Assembly (NCBI GenBank): GCA_030280995.1
Contig: JASXTE010000003.1
Coordinates: 50,758,974-50,822,973 of the forward strand
Direction: 5' to 3'
From: Hemileia vastatrix
Taxonomy: Eukaryota > Basidiomycota > Pucciniomycetes > Pucciniales > Zaghouaniaceae
Length of the DNA: 64,000 nt
Position numbers and translations under genes: made by a program. The notes below the pieces were generated by a model that ran no database searches, was not told the DNA's origin, and was given only the letters and a program-made list of their open reading frames with translations. This document shows, piece by piece, positions 1 through 11,888 of the stretch; within the stretch, counting starts at the first letter, position 1, and each line of letters opens with the position of its first letter.

Positions 1-213
1 CTGTGAATGTTTTTTATAACCAAACTTCAGGTTTTCATTTGAATTTTTTTTTTTTTTGAAACAATTTTTATTTTTTTGTTTTAAAAAAAAAAATTAATTT
101 TTTTTAAAAGGATTTTGCTTTAAATATTATTTTAAAAGATATTATTAGGTGAGTTTTTTTTTAAATGTGTTGAATTTTTTTTTGAAATTTAATTTTTTTT
201 TCAGATAAAAAAA

Positions 214-1493
214 ATGTCTTCTTCTTCAGATTCACCACTTACTTCTCTATCATCTGCATCTTTATCCTCTTTATCATCTCTATCATCTTCTTCAAAATCA
301 ACATCAATACAATCATCTTCTAAATCATCAAAAAAAATTGATGATATTCAGTCTCATCGGAAGAAAGGATATCTGAAAAAAAATCATCTTCTATTTTTAT
401 CAAAAAGATATTATAGATGATCAGTATCATCAGAAGAAAAGATATCTGAAAAAAAAATCTCTGTGAAAGTTTTTTTCATCATATCCCAAACATTTTCTTA
501 TAAAACTAAATTAGATAAAAAAATTCAATATCCAAAAAAATTACCAGAAGATATCAAACATCTAACCGAATTTGGAGATGATTGAGTTGTTGCAGTTATC
601 AGTATTGCTTTTAAGACTCAATTCATTTTGGAAGTTCATTCATTCTATGGTTTAAAAGATGAATCTTTTAATCAACTATCCAATCTTATCATAACTCTTT
701 ATCAAAGGGCTTTGCTTTGGTTACCTATAAGGAATACAAATTTGTTGGGTGGTATCATGATTGAATTTGGTTTGAGACCTGGTTTTGTTAAAGGATATTC
801 TCCTGGTATGTCTAATAATTTTTGTTCCATTCTTAATATCATTTCACTTATTTCAATTATATAGGCATATATTCATTGCTCAAGAATATCCTTAAAGCTC
901 AAAAAGATGAAGATTTTTGCTTATGGGACACTCTACCTTGCTTTAACTCTTTTCTTGCTCTTTGACTCAAAAAGCTCTGTAATAAAGCATTTGAAAAAAA
1001 ACATGAACTTTCAGCCAAAGTTGGAAGACCAAATTGGTGTGACTCCAAATGGGAAGATATCAGCCACGAATATCTTTTATTTTCTAATGTTATTATCACT
1101 CATTCTGGATTCCACAATAAGATACATATCAATAGGAATGACACCAATTTTCTTACATTTGGTATATTCTCATATATCAATTCGATAGCTGACCAACCAA
1201 TACCATCTCCAGATAAAATCAAAGGACATGGTTTATATTTTCCAGACCACCAGTGCATCATTGATTTTGGTTTGGGAAATGGTATCATGGAAACTATTTG
1301 GAATTCTTCTAAAGATAATCATCAAACGACCAAAGCTCCTCCTGGTTTGGAATCCTGTCAAGATTTCACACATTTTAGTTGCTCATTTAAAATCAGTCAT
1401 AATTTAATTCAAAGAATCAACAAGGTAAAGAAAGAAGGTAAAGTTAATCAATTTAAAATAACTTTATCTAGATCCAAAAAGTATGGGGATTAG
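214..1493 (+). pseudogene. TET/JBP-like 2OG-Fe(II) dioxygenase pseudogene
   Basis: One reading frame runs from a Ser-rich N-terminus (ATG 214) to a TAG at 1491-1493. It is broken by in-frame TGA codons at 418-420, about 583 and about 968. A 59-nt intron (806-864, GTATGT...ATATAG) joins the exons in frame. The region before the intron holds EFGLRPGFVKGYSPG, resembling the conserved stretch of fungal TET/JBP proteins. The C-terminal half has GLYFPDHQCIIDFGLGNGIM, a Trp, then a His (DNHQT), the layout of the double-stranded beta-helix with its distal iron-binding His. The expected upstream HxD motif is not clean: the likely site reads HINRND. TET/JBP enzymes oxidise methylated pyrimidines in DNA. 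This copy cannot make a full protein. It lies outside E1 and X, so it may belong to another mobile element or a decayed host locus. Family assignment is by motif only. Confidence 0.6.
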
Positions 1494-1539
1494 AGTTGTC
1501 ATAAAAAATTTAATATTTTTTCATAAATTTTTAATAAAT

Positions 1540-1750
1540 ATTTTTTATATATCAATTTCCTCAACTAAAGTAATAGGCAAACAACCTTGGGTTGTATGAC
1601 AGGTAATCATGATAACATTTATTTGTTTCATGGGGTTCCTCTAGCCTATACCTGTTGAAAGACCCAAACTTTTGTTTCTAGATTAGATCTGCATTTTGGC
1701 TTGAGGAATTGTCATTACTTTAAACTTGGGAAATTGATATATATTATATA
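1540..1750. repeat. Foldback (MITE-like) repeat, ~210 bp
   Basis: The left arm (about 1547-1574, ATATATCAATTTCC then TCAACTAAAGTAAT) and the right arm (about 1715-1745) are imperfect reverse complements of about 30 nt, enclosing a non-coding interior. This fits a small non-autonomous inverted-repeat element. No target duplication was established. Confidence 0.5.
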
Positions 1751-1789
1751 TTTATTTAATGATTTATGTAATTATATTAAATTTAGATG

Positions 1790-1986
1790 ACTTCCACCTC
1801 TTACTTCAATAAAATGCAGTGGGGGGTATTGCCAAATTTTCAAATCTGACATTCAAAATTGAAGACTTGTAAAGTTTTGGTGATACCCACCCCTTGCTTC
1901 AATAAAATGTAGGGTGGGGGGTATCGCTAAATTTTCCAATGTAACATGTAAAATTTTTTACTTGTAAATATTTTGGTGATACCCGT
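1790..1986. repeat. Two tandem foldback units, ~95 bp period
   Basis: CTTCAATAAAATG occurs at 1804 and 1897, and a TTTTGGTGATACCC word recurs about 95 bp apart. Each unit pairs a GATACCC-type arm with a GGGTATC or GGTATTGCC arm around a G-rich core. E1's 3' LTR abuts the second unit. A similar design is seen three times at 52565-52800. Confidence 0.5.
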
Positions 1987-3078
1987 TGTAGACAATCCTA
2001 TAGTACTAGCTATAGGCCTTGACCAAGGGAGTTGGAGAAAAACCAGAGAGAAAATCCCCTGTCCCTTTAGAAAAATAGAGTGAGATTTACTTGCTAAAGT
2101 AAGTTGGTTCCTGTTTTGCTAAAGCCCCTTTTCAACACACTTGACTGTTTGATGAGCCAAGAAAGTAGTCCCCAGATAGACTACCAGACCAAAGAACTGA
2201 AATGTAGAACAAAGTCCACACCAGAGACAGCAAAGATACTTGATGTAGGCTTCAAATCCACACCAGAGACAGCAATAATACTTGCTATAGCTTGCAAGAC
2301 TATAACAGAGAAAACAGTTGCCAAAGTTAAGTTAAATGAAGAACTTACTTGCAACAAACACAGCCAATTGTGGCCAGAAAACAGTGAAAACTGAGTGAGG
2401 AACAATGATATCACCTCCGGATGGTTGTATGATGATTAAGGTTGCCCCAAAATGTCTTATTCACTATGTACACACAGACCACTAACTAAGAGCCCATGCG
2501 CACCCACCAATCTGGCGCCTGTACCCGCCAAATTGCATAAAAAACCCTCCTGGAGCGCTCCCCAACCTCCTAAAACAGAGGCGGGCAGGCTTCCTGACGT
2601 CGAAGATGCCGCCTGAAGCGGCCCGGCCTCCCTGAAGCCAGAAACCAATAAAAACCACTAATCTACTTAGAAAAATTAGCTACAACTACTAAAACCTTTA
2701 AAACACGGAATTTCACTATAACAACATTGTGACATGAAATATAGAGAAAAATTAGCTCTATCCAATGGTACTAAGCACTTAACCCTAAGACTTAAGGTTA
2801 GCCTGTAAAACACGAAAAACAAAATTAAACAGAAATCTTTTATAAATGAAAAATGAGGAAATGACCCCTTAAAACTCAGAATATGAAAAATTTCTACAAG
2901 ACATAAAATATAGAGAAAAACCAGGGCTATCCAATGATAGTACCAACATACCCGCAGACCCAATATCCACGGAATAAAACCAGAAAAATACCCAATTCTT
3001 TAGCAGATTTCAATTAAGACATGCACAAATTGCGCCAAATCACACAACAAAGGCCCCTGCCAATGTTGGAAGACCACA
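1987..3078 (-). repeat. E1 3' LTR (complete, 1,092 bp)
   Basis: On the minus strand it begins TGTGGTCTTCC directly after the polypurine tract and ends GGATTGTCTACA, giving canonical TG...CA ends. Positions 1987-2955 match 62700-63669. It contains a GC-rich patch (about 2575-2635) in otherwise AT-rich sequence. The short reading frames inside it are not genes. Confidence 0.88.
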
Positions 3079-3088
3079 TCCTCCCTCC
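3079..3088 (-). other. E1 polypurine tract
   Basis: On the minus strand GGAGGGAGGA directly precedes the TGTGG of the 3' LTR and follows ACATTCTCAATT. The same block sits before the 3' LTR of element C (44574-44583). It is the expected primer for plus-strand DNA synthesis. Confidence 0.8.
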
Positions 3089-3126
3089 AATTGAGAATGT
3101 CCGCATTCTTTCTTCATCCAACCACC

Positions 3127-3767
3127 ATGTTTAATCTTCTTCCCAAATATGACTCTGAAATGGGCCCCTGCCAATAGTGCATCGACAATAATTTAATCTG
3201 CGCCATGACACCACCTGTCCATCCATACAGAACGTCCTGCGATGTCTGCCACTCCAGAAAGAATACCTGCCACAGACCTGGTCCACTTTCTTCCACAACA
3301 GATTCACCTCCACATCAACCTGGTCCTTCTTCTGCCAGCACCAAAAGATCTAGGTGATCCATCCTGATACCCAGATTAATCAAAAAGCTCCACCCTTCCC
3401 AGAAGAGTGCCACAACCCATAAAACAACTAGTTCCCCCATCCCTGGTCCATCTGATGGTAAAGAACATTCATTCCTTCCTTCAACTTTAAAACTGATAAC
3501 TTCTCAGTTCCTTCCTCTTCTGATAGTGATGATAACAATGTAGGATCCATTGCACCACTAACACCAACGCACTTGCCAACTATCAAGGCCAAGTTCCAAC
3601 AACACACATCTCAACAGAAACAACTTCTGCTTCACTACTTCCAATCCACTCCTTCTAGAGATCCACAGGACATTGAGAACAGAAGAAACCTCATTCACCA
3701 GTTCAAGGCTAATTCTGAACACTTCATTTCATCTCTTGATTCCCTCTGTAATTCCACTAGTAGTTGA
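3127..3767 (+). pseudogene. E1 antisense gene orfA, Zn2Cys6-like (decayed)
   Basis: This is the counterpart of orfA in element C and runs opposite to gag-pol. From ATG 3127 the frame reads GPCQ, a TAG stop (3175-3177), then CIDNNLIC and, further on, SCDVCHSRKNTCHRP. The cysteine spacing (C-x2-C-x6-C, linker, C-x2-C-x6-C with basic residues) equals that of C's orfA. A second TGA follows about 50 codons later. The C-terminal part (about 3573-3767) aligns with C's exon 2: LLLHYFQSTPSRDPQDIENR here against MLAYFQETPANNHEDLMKRR there. The exon junction was not resolved. Function is unknown; the cysteine cluster suggests nucleic-acid binding. Confidence 0.6.
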
Positions 3768-3828
3768 GTTTTATTCAGAAAAGAAAAATTGAACACACCC
3801 TCTATAGGATGTAACCACAAACAACCCT

Positions 3829-4371
3829 CAGTTTTAAGTCTTGGGGGACCATCCTCATTTTATAGTCTTGGGGGACTCAAAAACCCTCAGTTTAAAGTCT
3901 TGTGGGACTCAAAAACCTAAATCATAAACCCAGAACCAGAGATCAACCACATTAAGACACAGAGAAAAAACTAACATTCTGGGTTAATTGTAAATAGAGC
4001 AGCCAGCCCATCAATTACCCCCAAACTTGCCTTTGCTAAATTTGGAGGCTCCCCCTGTGGATACCCTTCACAAATATTTCAAAACCAACTCCAACGACAA
4101 AAACCTTTCCCTCAGTTTATAATCTTGGGGGACTTACAACCCTCAGTTTAAAGTCTTGGGGGACTAACACAGTGTTCAGTTTAAAGTCTTGACGGACTTG
4201 CCTTGATAAAATTATGAAACCAGCCAGTTTAATGTCTTGGAGGACTAACAGAAACCAGATTTCAGTTTAAAGTTTTGATGGACTGATCTTTATACCATAG
4301 ATTTTTCAGTTTAGAGTCTTGATGGACTGACTTGATAACAAAGCTTTTTCAGTTTAGAGTCTTGATGGACT
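3829..4371 (-). repeat. Array of ten hairpin motifs upstream of orfB (E1)
   Basis: Ten copies begin at about 3829, 3855, 3897, 4113, 4144, 4177, 4225, 4263, 4307 and 4350. On the element-sense (minus) strand each reads a 4-nt arm, usually AGTC, a 6-nt loop such as CCCCAA or CATCAA, the complementary arm GACT, then a TTAAACTG-like tail. A few copies have a mismatched or G-U pair. Between copies three and four lies one copy of the conserved inverted repeat around GGGTTAATTG (3981-4021). The array ends about 150 bp before the orfB start, matching its place in element C. Confidence 0.8.
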
Positions 4372-4522
4372 GACGGAATTTTGCATAAAATGGACGCAGC
4401 CAATTTCATGCAGCACACCTCTACAGCCAACCTGCTGAACTTCCACCTTCACTTCATCATCTACCCATCACTGACAAAAATCTCCTCCTATCCCTTTTCA
4501 TCATCTTTTCTCACCACAGATC

Positions 4523-6090
4523 ATGGCTGGATCTCCTGATGTTAACCCTTCTACTCTCCCTTGCTTCACTGCTCCCAAGGACTATGCCTGCAAGCAGTGC
4601 ATCCACATGTGCAGACCTTGCACATTCACTCTTCAAAATCCTGAATCCAAATTCTACAACAGGGCTTGTGATTCTTGTTATTCCAAAAAGAAAAGGTGTG
4701 ACAGAGACGCCAACTACCCTATTCCTCCGCCTTCTCCTTCTCACAAATACATCTCCAGATCCCCTACCAGATCCCCAGAGCTTGGTCCTTCCTCTTCCTC
4801 TCTATCTTCTGCTCCTTCCAGAAGATCCAGAAGCTCAGCTTCCCGCACTCTTCCCAAAAGACCAGCCTTAGCCTTACAAGAAACTGCTTTTATCTCGGCC
4901 AAATTAGCTCCAAAAGCTTCAAAATCAACTCCCAGGCTTCTAGACCGCATTCAGGCGGCCCGGCCGACGTCGGGCGCCCCGCCCGCCCCACCAAACAGTG
5001 AAAATCAGGGCCAAAACCTCCAAAAACGGCCAGAAAATAGCCAAATTCATCCAGACAACAACAACAACTCAACCCAACTACCTCCTACTGCTCCCAGAGC
5101 AATGCAATCCACCCTTCCAAAGTCCAAAAGCACCAAAATTTACCAGATTTCTAAGAGAACTGCCAGAGAACTCCAAGAAGAAACCAGAACACCACACACT
5201 GCTCCACAACAACTGTGTCCCCAACTAAGACAAAGAAACTACACCTCTCCTCTTTCAGCCAACTACTCTTCTGACAGTTCCATCTCTTCAAATTCTCCAT
5301 CCAGAAGAGAGCAGTCTGCTTCCAAATCCCCCTCTCCTGAACCATCCTTTAACAACCCTGGTACTCCATCACCAGCACCTCCTCCAGCTGAATCCAACAG
5401 AAATAACAACCACAACAACAACAACAATCTCACTGCTCCAACTAGGCCCCAGGAACATCAGCATCCCAGTTCACCTTCTCAGGATCCTTCAGAGGAAGAC
5501 CATGAGAATCCATATCTTTCCCTAGTTGATCCATCCACTATGACCATAACAAAATCGTCAGAGATCCAAATCCCAGCTGCTTACAGATTTTATGAGCTTC
5601 CAATCTGTAAGTACCAAATTAATTTTTCCATTTCTTCAACAAAAATAATTACTGATCCAATACTTCTTGTCTAGTTGGAACCCCTCCTCCTGAATCTATT
5701 ATTGGAGTTGGCCAACCTCTTGAAACTTCTTTGACCCTGGATTATGGAGACATGAAGAAACACCTAAGCACCATGTGTTCCAACATGCTAAAAGCCTTTG
5801 CCCTCCATGGACCTTTGAATGACTTTGAAAAATCCCTGAGAAAGCGCCTACTGGACGACCACTGGAAAATGTCTAGTATCATTAAACACACCCTCCAGCA
5901 CTCCATTCCTACCTCTTCTTCTTCCTCCTCTGAACTTCCCTCTAATCCAATTCCTGACCATTACAATCCCTATCATCTCTCCAGCAGGATGCACTTCAAA
6001 GAACACAGTGCTTCCCACAATCCCAACAAAAAACAAAAACGTCAACACAATCCAGACCAGCCTCCTGAAGCTTCATCATCCCGACAATGA
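4523..6090 (+). CDS. E1 antisense gene orfB: spliced Zn2Cys6-like protein
   Basis: Two exons, 4523-5606 and 5675-6090, are joined across a 68-nt intron (GTAAGT...GTCTAG) to give an open frame of 499 aa. The N-terminus has CKQCIHMCRPC, then about 20 residues later RACDSCYSKKKRCDRD, a cysteine-rich cluster whose second half (CDSC-x-SKKKRC) looks like the basic half of fungal Zn2Cys6 DNA-binding domains. The rest is Ser/Pro/Asn-rich and low in complexity, ending with a short helical stretch and a basic NPNKKQKRQ. It lies opposite to gag-pol, downstream of pol, preceded by the hairpin array, exactly as in element C. It has no internal stop although gag and pol of E1 are broken, which hints at selection or chance survival. 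Function is unknown; a DNA- or RNA-binding regulator of the element is an inference. Confidence 0.72.
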
Positions 6091-7303
6091 GCTCCTGAAA
6101 AAGATTAGAAACATAATAATAATAAAAAACAATTTATAAAAAATAATTTCAGAATTTTTTTTTGTTTTTTTTTTTTTTATGATGAGATACTAATATATTA
6201 AAATTAAAAATTTATAAATAAAATGAAATAAAATAAAATATAAAAAATAATACAAATGGTATCCCCCAGCCAATTGATGAGCTGATCCCCTGATACCTTA
6301 CCCACATCCAAGTGCACCTTGATGTCAATACACAATTAATTCTTTTAAATGGTTAACAGAAAACAAAATAAAAAATAATGAAACACAGAAACACATGAAA
6401 TAAATAATAAATAAAAATAAGAAAATAGCATTGCCCGGCCAATTGATGAGCCTTTCCCCACCAATGCTTGCCCACATCCAGGTGACCTTGATGTGGTAAC
6501 ACCCTATATTTTTGATTTTTGTAATTTTAAACAACCCCCATAAAAAAATTAAAAGAAAAAAAGAGAAAAAAGAAAATAATCTAAAACTGCTATCTAGCAA
6601 AAACATAACTGCAAAGTCAAAGAAAGTCCAGCTCCATAGATGGCCCAATAAGAGAAAGTCTGGTCCATAGAAATGATCACTGGGTGGGCTCCCTCCAATA
6701 AGTAAAAATGATGGGAGACCACCAGTGATCCACCACCAATCTGAAAGAACCAAAGATAAAGAAGCCAGTCCCAAACCAGTTTAAAGTCATAGCAGACTTG
6801 AAATCTGAATAATAAACAACAGAACTAGAATTCAACTAGGAAAAAAAAAAGACTTGAGACATATATTCTGGGGTAACTGTTCTACAGAGCAGCCAGTTCA
6901 TCAGTTACCCCCACACTTGCCAAAATAAAATCTAGAAGCCCCCCCTGGGTACCTTCTAACAAAAACACAACGTCCAACACAAAAAAAAAACGAAAACCAA
7001 TCAGAGTGAAGAGTCCGGAATTTGAAAAAAAAGCAATTTCCAGTTTAAAGTCATAGAGGACTAAAACCTGTGAAAAGAAACCAATACTAGGGCTCAACCA
7101 AATTAAGAGAAAGGGTTGGAAGCAGACAATCTGGGGTAACTGTTGATAGAGCAGCCAGCCCATCAGTCACCCCTACACTTGCCAAGATCAAATATAGAAG
7201 CCCCACCCATGGGTACCCTCTAACAAAAGTTTCCAACAAACAGATGCATAGCATCACCACAAAAAAACCAAAATTAATGAATAGTCCGTAGTTTATCCTC
7301 ATT
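6091..7303 (-). other. E1 structured non-coding region between orfB and pol
   Basis: No gene is visible. The stretch holds two related ~80 bp blocks (about 6250-6330 and 6430-6500) around CCAATTGATGAGC and CCCACATCCA, single hairpin motifs at about 6779 and 7041, and two copies of the inverted repeat built on GGGGTAACTG (about 6869-6912 and 7133-7174). Element C has the same kinds of block at 40700-41200. At the right edge the interrupted hairpin (GTTTATCCTC, then ATT) marks where X inserted. Confidence 0.65.
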
Positions 7304-7353
7304 CACCACGGGAAATCAGGGGGTGAACTGCTAGCAGTTCCCTCTTTTTGAAA
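7304..7353 (+). repeat. X left terminal inverted repeat
   Basis: It starts CACCACGGGAAATC and contains the 14-bp perfect palindrome AACTGCTAGCAGTT followed by CCCTC. It is the reverse complement of the right end (55950-55998) with a few substitutions and one-base gaps. The duplicated ATT lies at 7301-7303. Confidence 0.87.
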
Positions 7354-7457
7354 CTTTCAGGAGGAGGTTGGGAAATTGTTGGGGAAATGTTTTGAAAGAA
7401 TTCGGAAACTGTTTTTAAATTATATGAAAAAATTTTGAAAAAAAAGTTGGCCCTAAA

Positions 7458-7808
7458 TTGAGCCTCGATTTATCCCTTCTTGAGCAGAGCTTTGGATTTA
7501 AGTTGAGCATCAGTTGGAACAAATTTGAGCAATGGTTGAGCCACAACACTTAACATACCATAATATTCAATTTTATATATAGATCCATTTAATGTTGGGA
7601 GGTCAGGTTTGATATAAGTAGAAATATCTTAAATGACACATAGTATACTAGGTCTGGAATATTATTTTAATTATCAATTTTATTTCCACAAATATATAAA
7701 AAAGAATACTATTTAAGTCCTTTTTAAAAACTTTATTAATAAAAATATAACTCTGTAAAAATATTTGCACATAATTTTAAATTTTCTAGACAAAAGTTGA
7801 TATTGAGC
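7458..7808 (+). repeat. X left subterminal TTGAGC repeats
   Basis: TTGAGC occurs six times, at 7458, 7480, 7503, 7525, 7536 and 7803, the first five within about 85 bp. On the right side the reverse complement GCTCAA occurs in tandem at 55772 and 55783. CACTA elements carry short subterminal motifs bound by their TnpA-type protein; this is a candidate set. The rest of 7354-8230 shows no gene, only a short A-rich direct repeat around 7885-7950. Confidence 0.45.
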
Positions 7809-10390
7809 CCTTATCAATAGAAATTTCTCATTGTTCCTTGGAATAAAAAAGTATAAGACAATGTTCAAAAAATTTAATGTAGGAGAAAAAATAGATATAT
7901 TTTTTATAAGGGGAAAAAATAGATATATTTTTTATAAGGGGAAAAAATAGTAATGTATTTTTTAAAAAATTTACACTATTAAAGAAACTAATTTTAATAT
8001 ATTGGCACAAAACTTAGGCTCTAAAATAATGCACTTTTTTTAATTATTTATCTGTATTTAGTTATTATTAAAATGTGAGTCAACATTAATTATTAACATA
8101 CATGAAAAATTCAATTTTGAATATTCATCCAATATTATATATATTCTCTACTTTATTCTCTTTCAAAACTTTGCTCTCACCCTCTCTTTCTTTAAACTAC
8201 CACCATCACCATAAAATTCATTTAATTAAAATGTCAAATTTAAGATGCATTGGACAATTCTCTTTAAATTTTAAACCTATTTTTCCAAAAGAAAGATCTG
8301 TATTTGATGAAGTATCCACTCCAGTTATTATGCAACAAGGAAGATCTTTAGTTCATGTTTTTGGATTATTCAAAGAAGGAGAAGCAAAACCTATTGGTGA
8401 TCTTTCTAATGAACAGAGCAGCCATATTGGACAACTACTTGGAGAAATTGGATCTGGATCTCAAATTTTAACTGAGGAAAGGGCTTTAAATCCCCAAATA
8501 CCTTATTATTTTTGCTCTTACTTGGTTCTACTATTAAACAGGCAGTATAGAATTTGTGGCCTCCTTTTTTGTTTGACTGATTTTATTATTCAGGCTAAAG
8601 AAGTATTTCTAAATGCTCAAATTGATTTGACACCGATTCCACACTACAATCCAACCGTCTTCTTCAATATTCCTCATTCTTGAATTCACACAACTTCTAA
8701 AATTTCTGGGACAAGGGATAATCAAATGGCAAATCTATCTATACGTGGTATGAAAACAACTCTGAAAACGCATCAGATTCAAGCTATCAATTTTATGATA
8801 GACAATGAAAATAACTTATCCAAAAAGTTAGAAAACCTGTGGAGGCATGCATACAACAGCTGGCTGATAGTGGGTTTTAATAATTATTATGAACAATTTC
8901 TTGAAGAAAAGTTATCCTCTGCAGGAATTGGTTCAATTCTAGCTGATGATATGGGCTTGGGAAAGACCCTCTCAACTCTTGGCCTAATTACTGCAACTCA
9001 AAGTGAAGCCAGACGATTCCAACTCTTGGGTGGTGGACAAGAGAAAGATAGGACATCAGCAACTCTCATCATTTGCCCACTTGCAACATTATCAAACTGG
9101 GTCAATGAAATAAGAATTCACTTTGAAGATAATGCACTACCTTTCAAGGTTCTTTATGGGAAGGATTCAAAGAAAATTAATCTTGAGGAGCTTCAGAACC
9201 AACTAGTGGTTTTGACTACCTATGAGACAGCAACTCCATCTTCTTCAAAGAAAACTCCTCAACCTATTCCGCCAGTAACTCATAAACTCATTTAATACAG
9301 AATAGTTTTAGATGAGGCTCAGTAAGCATTCATTTGAATTACTAATAATTTTGAACATAATATTATAAAAGCTGATGAAATGTTTAACATAATTTAAAAT
9401 TTTAATCAAGAATCCCCAGTCGCACAAGAATCAGAATATATCGGCCTTGGAGGCTGAGTATTGACTATGCTTGACAGGGACACCACTTCAGAACCGGACA
9501 ACTGATCTTCAAAGCCTTATATCATTCCTCAGAATCGAAAGATGGCAAGAAAACTGGTTGTGGATTAATTTTCTTATGAATGGCTTAAACAGAGGAAGCT
9601 CTAGCTCAATAAAATTGATAAAGACTCTCATGAATGTCATATGCCTGCAGAGGACAAAAGAAGCAATCTTATCACTTCCTCAAAAAATTGAGCAAGGAAT
9701 ATCTGTAGAATTATCAGAACCTTGGCACTCAAAACTTACAAAGCTTCAAGAACGTTTTTCTGAATATTATGGGCCTTCTCGAAACACCAACCTCCCTTGG
9801 GACTCAGCTGAGTTTCTCCGAGAACTGTCAATTTTACGGCAATTTTGTAACCACCCTGTCTACGAAAACCCAGAGCAACCTCCAACATTTCCTTTCACAT
9901 GGAAACATTCAGCAAAGATTATACATCTAATCAGTCATTTAGAAATTTTCTTAAGGGGAGAACGGGGGATAATTTGTCCCAAGGCTGTTATATTTTCAGA
10001 ATATGCGGACTTTTTGGAAATGTAAGGAATTCTATTAATTATCTCAATAACTTATTTTTAGCTTAAACAACATTTCAATATTAGGGGGTGTCAGTTCTGG
10101 CAAATCCGCACTTACAAATCCGCACTTAAATTTGACCAAATCCGCACTTAAATAAGTGCGGATTTCCAAAACACACTAGCCCCAATACTGGTGGATTTCA
10201 AAATGAAATAAGTCACTTATTTCACTCAAATCCGCACTTTCTCAACCAAAAGTGCTGATTTCACCATCAAGTCCCATTTCACTGATTTGTCAGCATCATC
10301 CCATTCATACGCAGCACTCCGCAGAATAACACTTCATAACTCAAAACATCGTACATCACTTACATCTTCATATCATATCATATAAGAGTC

Positions 10391-11650
10391 ATGCCTTCCT
10401 CACTTTCAAATCGTGATAAATTACATAAAGCAATGACTTTCATGGCGCTTGAACTGCTCTTGGACTCTGATTCCAATTCTGATCTAGAAGAAGATTTTGT
10501 CGTTTTATCAAAAATGGCCAGGAAACGTTACCTTCTTCCCAGAAAGCCTCAAGTACTTCATACCCCCAAGTACACCATCCAAAAACTTCTTAACCTATCT
10601 ACACTCAGTTTTAGACAGCTGTTCAGGACTTCTCAGGAATGTTTTCTTTAATTGCTTGAGCTTATTCAGGATCATCCCATATTTTACAATAATTCTCAAA
10701 AAGAACAACGACATCCTTCAATTCAATTGGCCATCTCACTATGTTGTTCAGGTTCAAATGGTAATGGAGCCGCTTTGAAACGCTTAGAAAATGTCTTTGA
10801 TTTAGGGTATGGTTCAGTTAACACTTATACCAAACGATGTATCACTGCCATAAACTCCTTGGAATCTCAACTTCTCACCTGGCCAACAAAAGAAGAGCAA
10901 CTTGAATCGTCTCAGGTTATGCAAACAGAGGGCTTCCCAGGATGTATTGGTTTTGTTGATGGTACTACTATTCCTTTGAGCCAGAAACCTGCTCAAGGTG
11001 GAAACAATTACTTTGACCATAAAAAGAGGTAGAATATTTTTAACTCCTTTCATTCTCTTTGAAACTAACACAAACAAATATATCTTCTTTATAGATATTC
11101 AATTAATGTTCAGCTTATATGTGACGTAAACAAAAAATTTATATCATTCTTCGCTGGCTATCCTGGCTCATGTCATGACTCCTACGTCTTCCAAAGAATG
11201 CATATTTCAAATGAACCTGAAAAATTCTTTGATGAAAATCAGTATCTTCTTGCAGATTCTGCTTATGTGAATGGAAAGTATGTACTTCCTGCTTTTCGGG
11301 GAGCAGCTTCAGAAGACAGTCAAAATGCCAAATTCAACAATCATTTGGCAAAGTCAAGAGTCCGTATTGAACATTCTATTGGAATCTTGAAAGGCCGTTT
11401 TTCTAGTTTAAGGGAATTAAGAAGTCCTCTTAGAAATAAATCTGAAATGGAGGCGGTGATCAACTGGATTCTGTGTTGCACTATACTTCATAACCTACTT
11501 GCTGACCTCAAAGATCAATGGTTAGAGCTGTATGAAGATGAACAAGTTGATTCACCTCCAACTATATCCAACACTTCTATTTCTCAATCAACTAGTATAA
11601 GGGCGAAAATCCTTCCAATAACACTCCAACATTTCTCAACGCAATTTTAA
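10391..11650 (+). pseudogene. Harbinger DDE transposase of H1 (one nonsense codon)
   Basis: Exons 10391-11028 and 11095-11650 are joined across a 66-nt intron (GTAGAA...TTATAG) to give 397 codons. TAA at 10649-10651 replaces the Lys codon present in H2. The DDE_Tnp_4 layout is clear: GFVDGTTIPL holds the first Asp, GYPGSCHDSYVF the second, and VRIEHSIGILKGRF the Glu. The N-terminal half (FRQLFRTSQE, AALKRLENVFDLGYGSV) is the usual helical DNA-binding part of this family. It cuts and pastes the element by recognising its ends. Confidence 0.82.
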
Positions 11651-11888
11651 TTTTTTTCTCTTTCTCTTCAAATTATCAATTTGCATGTATTATTCACTGA
11701 GAATGGTAAATTTTTTTGCATATTTTTTTGGTTTTTGAATTTGCTGTTAAAGTCTTATTTTTTTTTCTCTCTGTGTTTTCTTTCATCAACTCAACATGAA
11801 ATCGCATATTTTCAGCAAACGCATATTTTTTCAGTCACTCAAAGGTTGGGAAAGAGTTGGAAGGGAAGATTAAGGGTTCCGAGGCATT

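Noticed and set aside
2104..2394. A 96-codon frame repeated at 62817-63107
   Set aside because: It lies inside both E1 LTRs; its duplication only reflects LTR identity and no domain is visible.
8102..8230. An upstream extension of the SNF2 frame starting at 8102
   Set aside because: ATG 8231 follows a short AT-rich leader and begins the recognisable region; the upstream part is low-complexity and unlike family N-termini.
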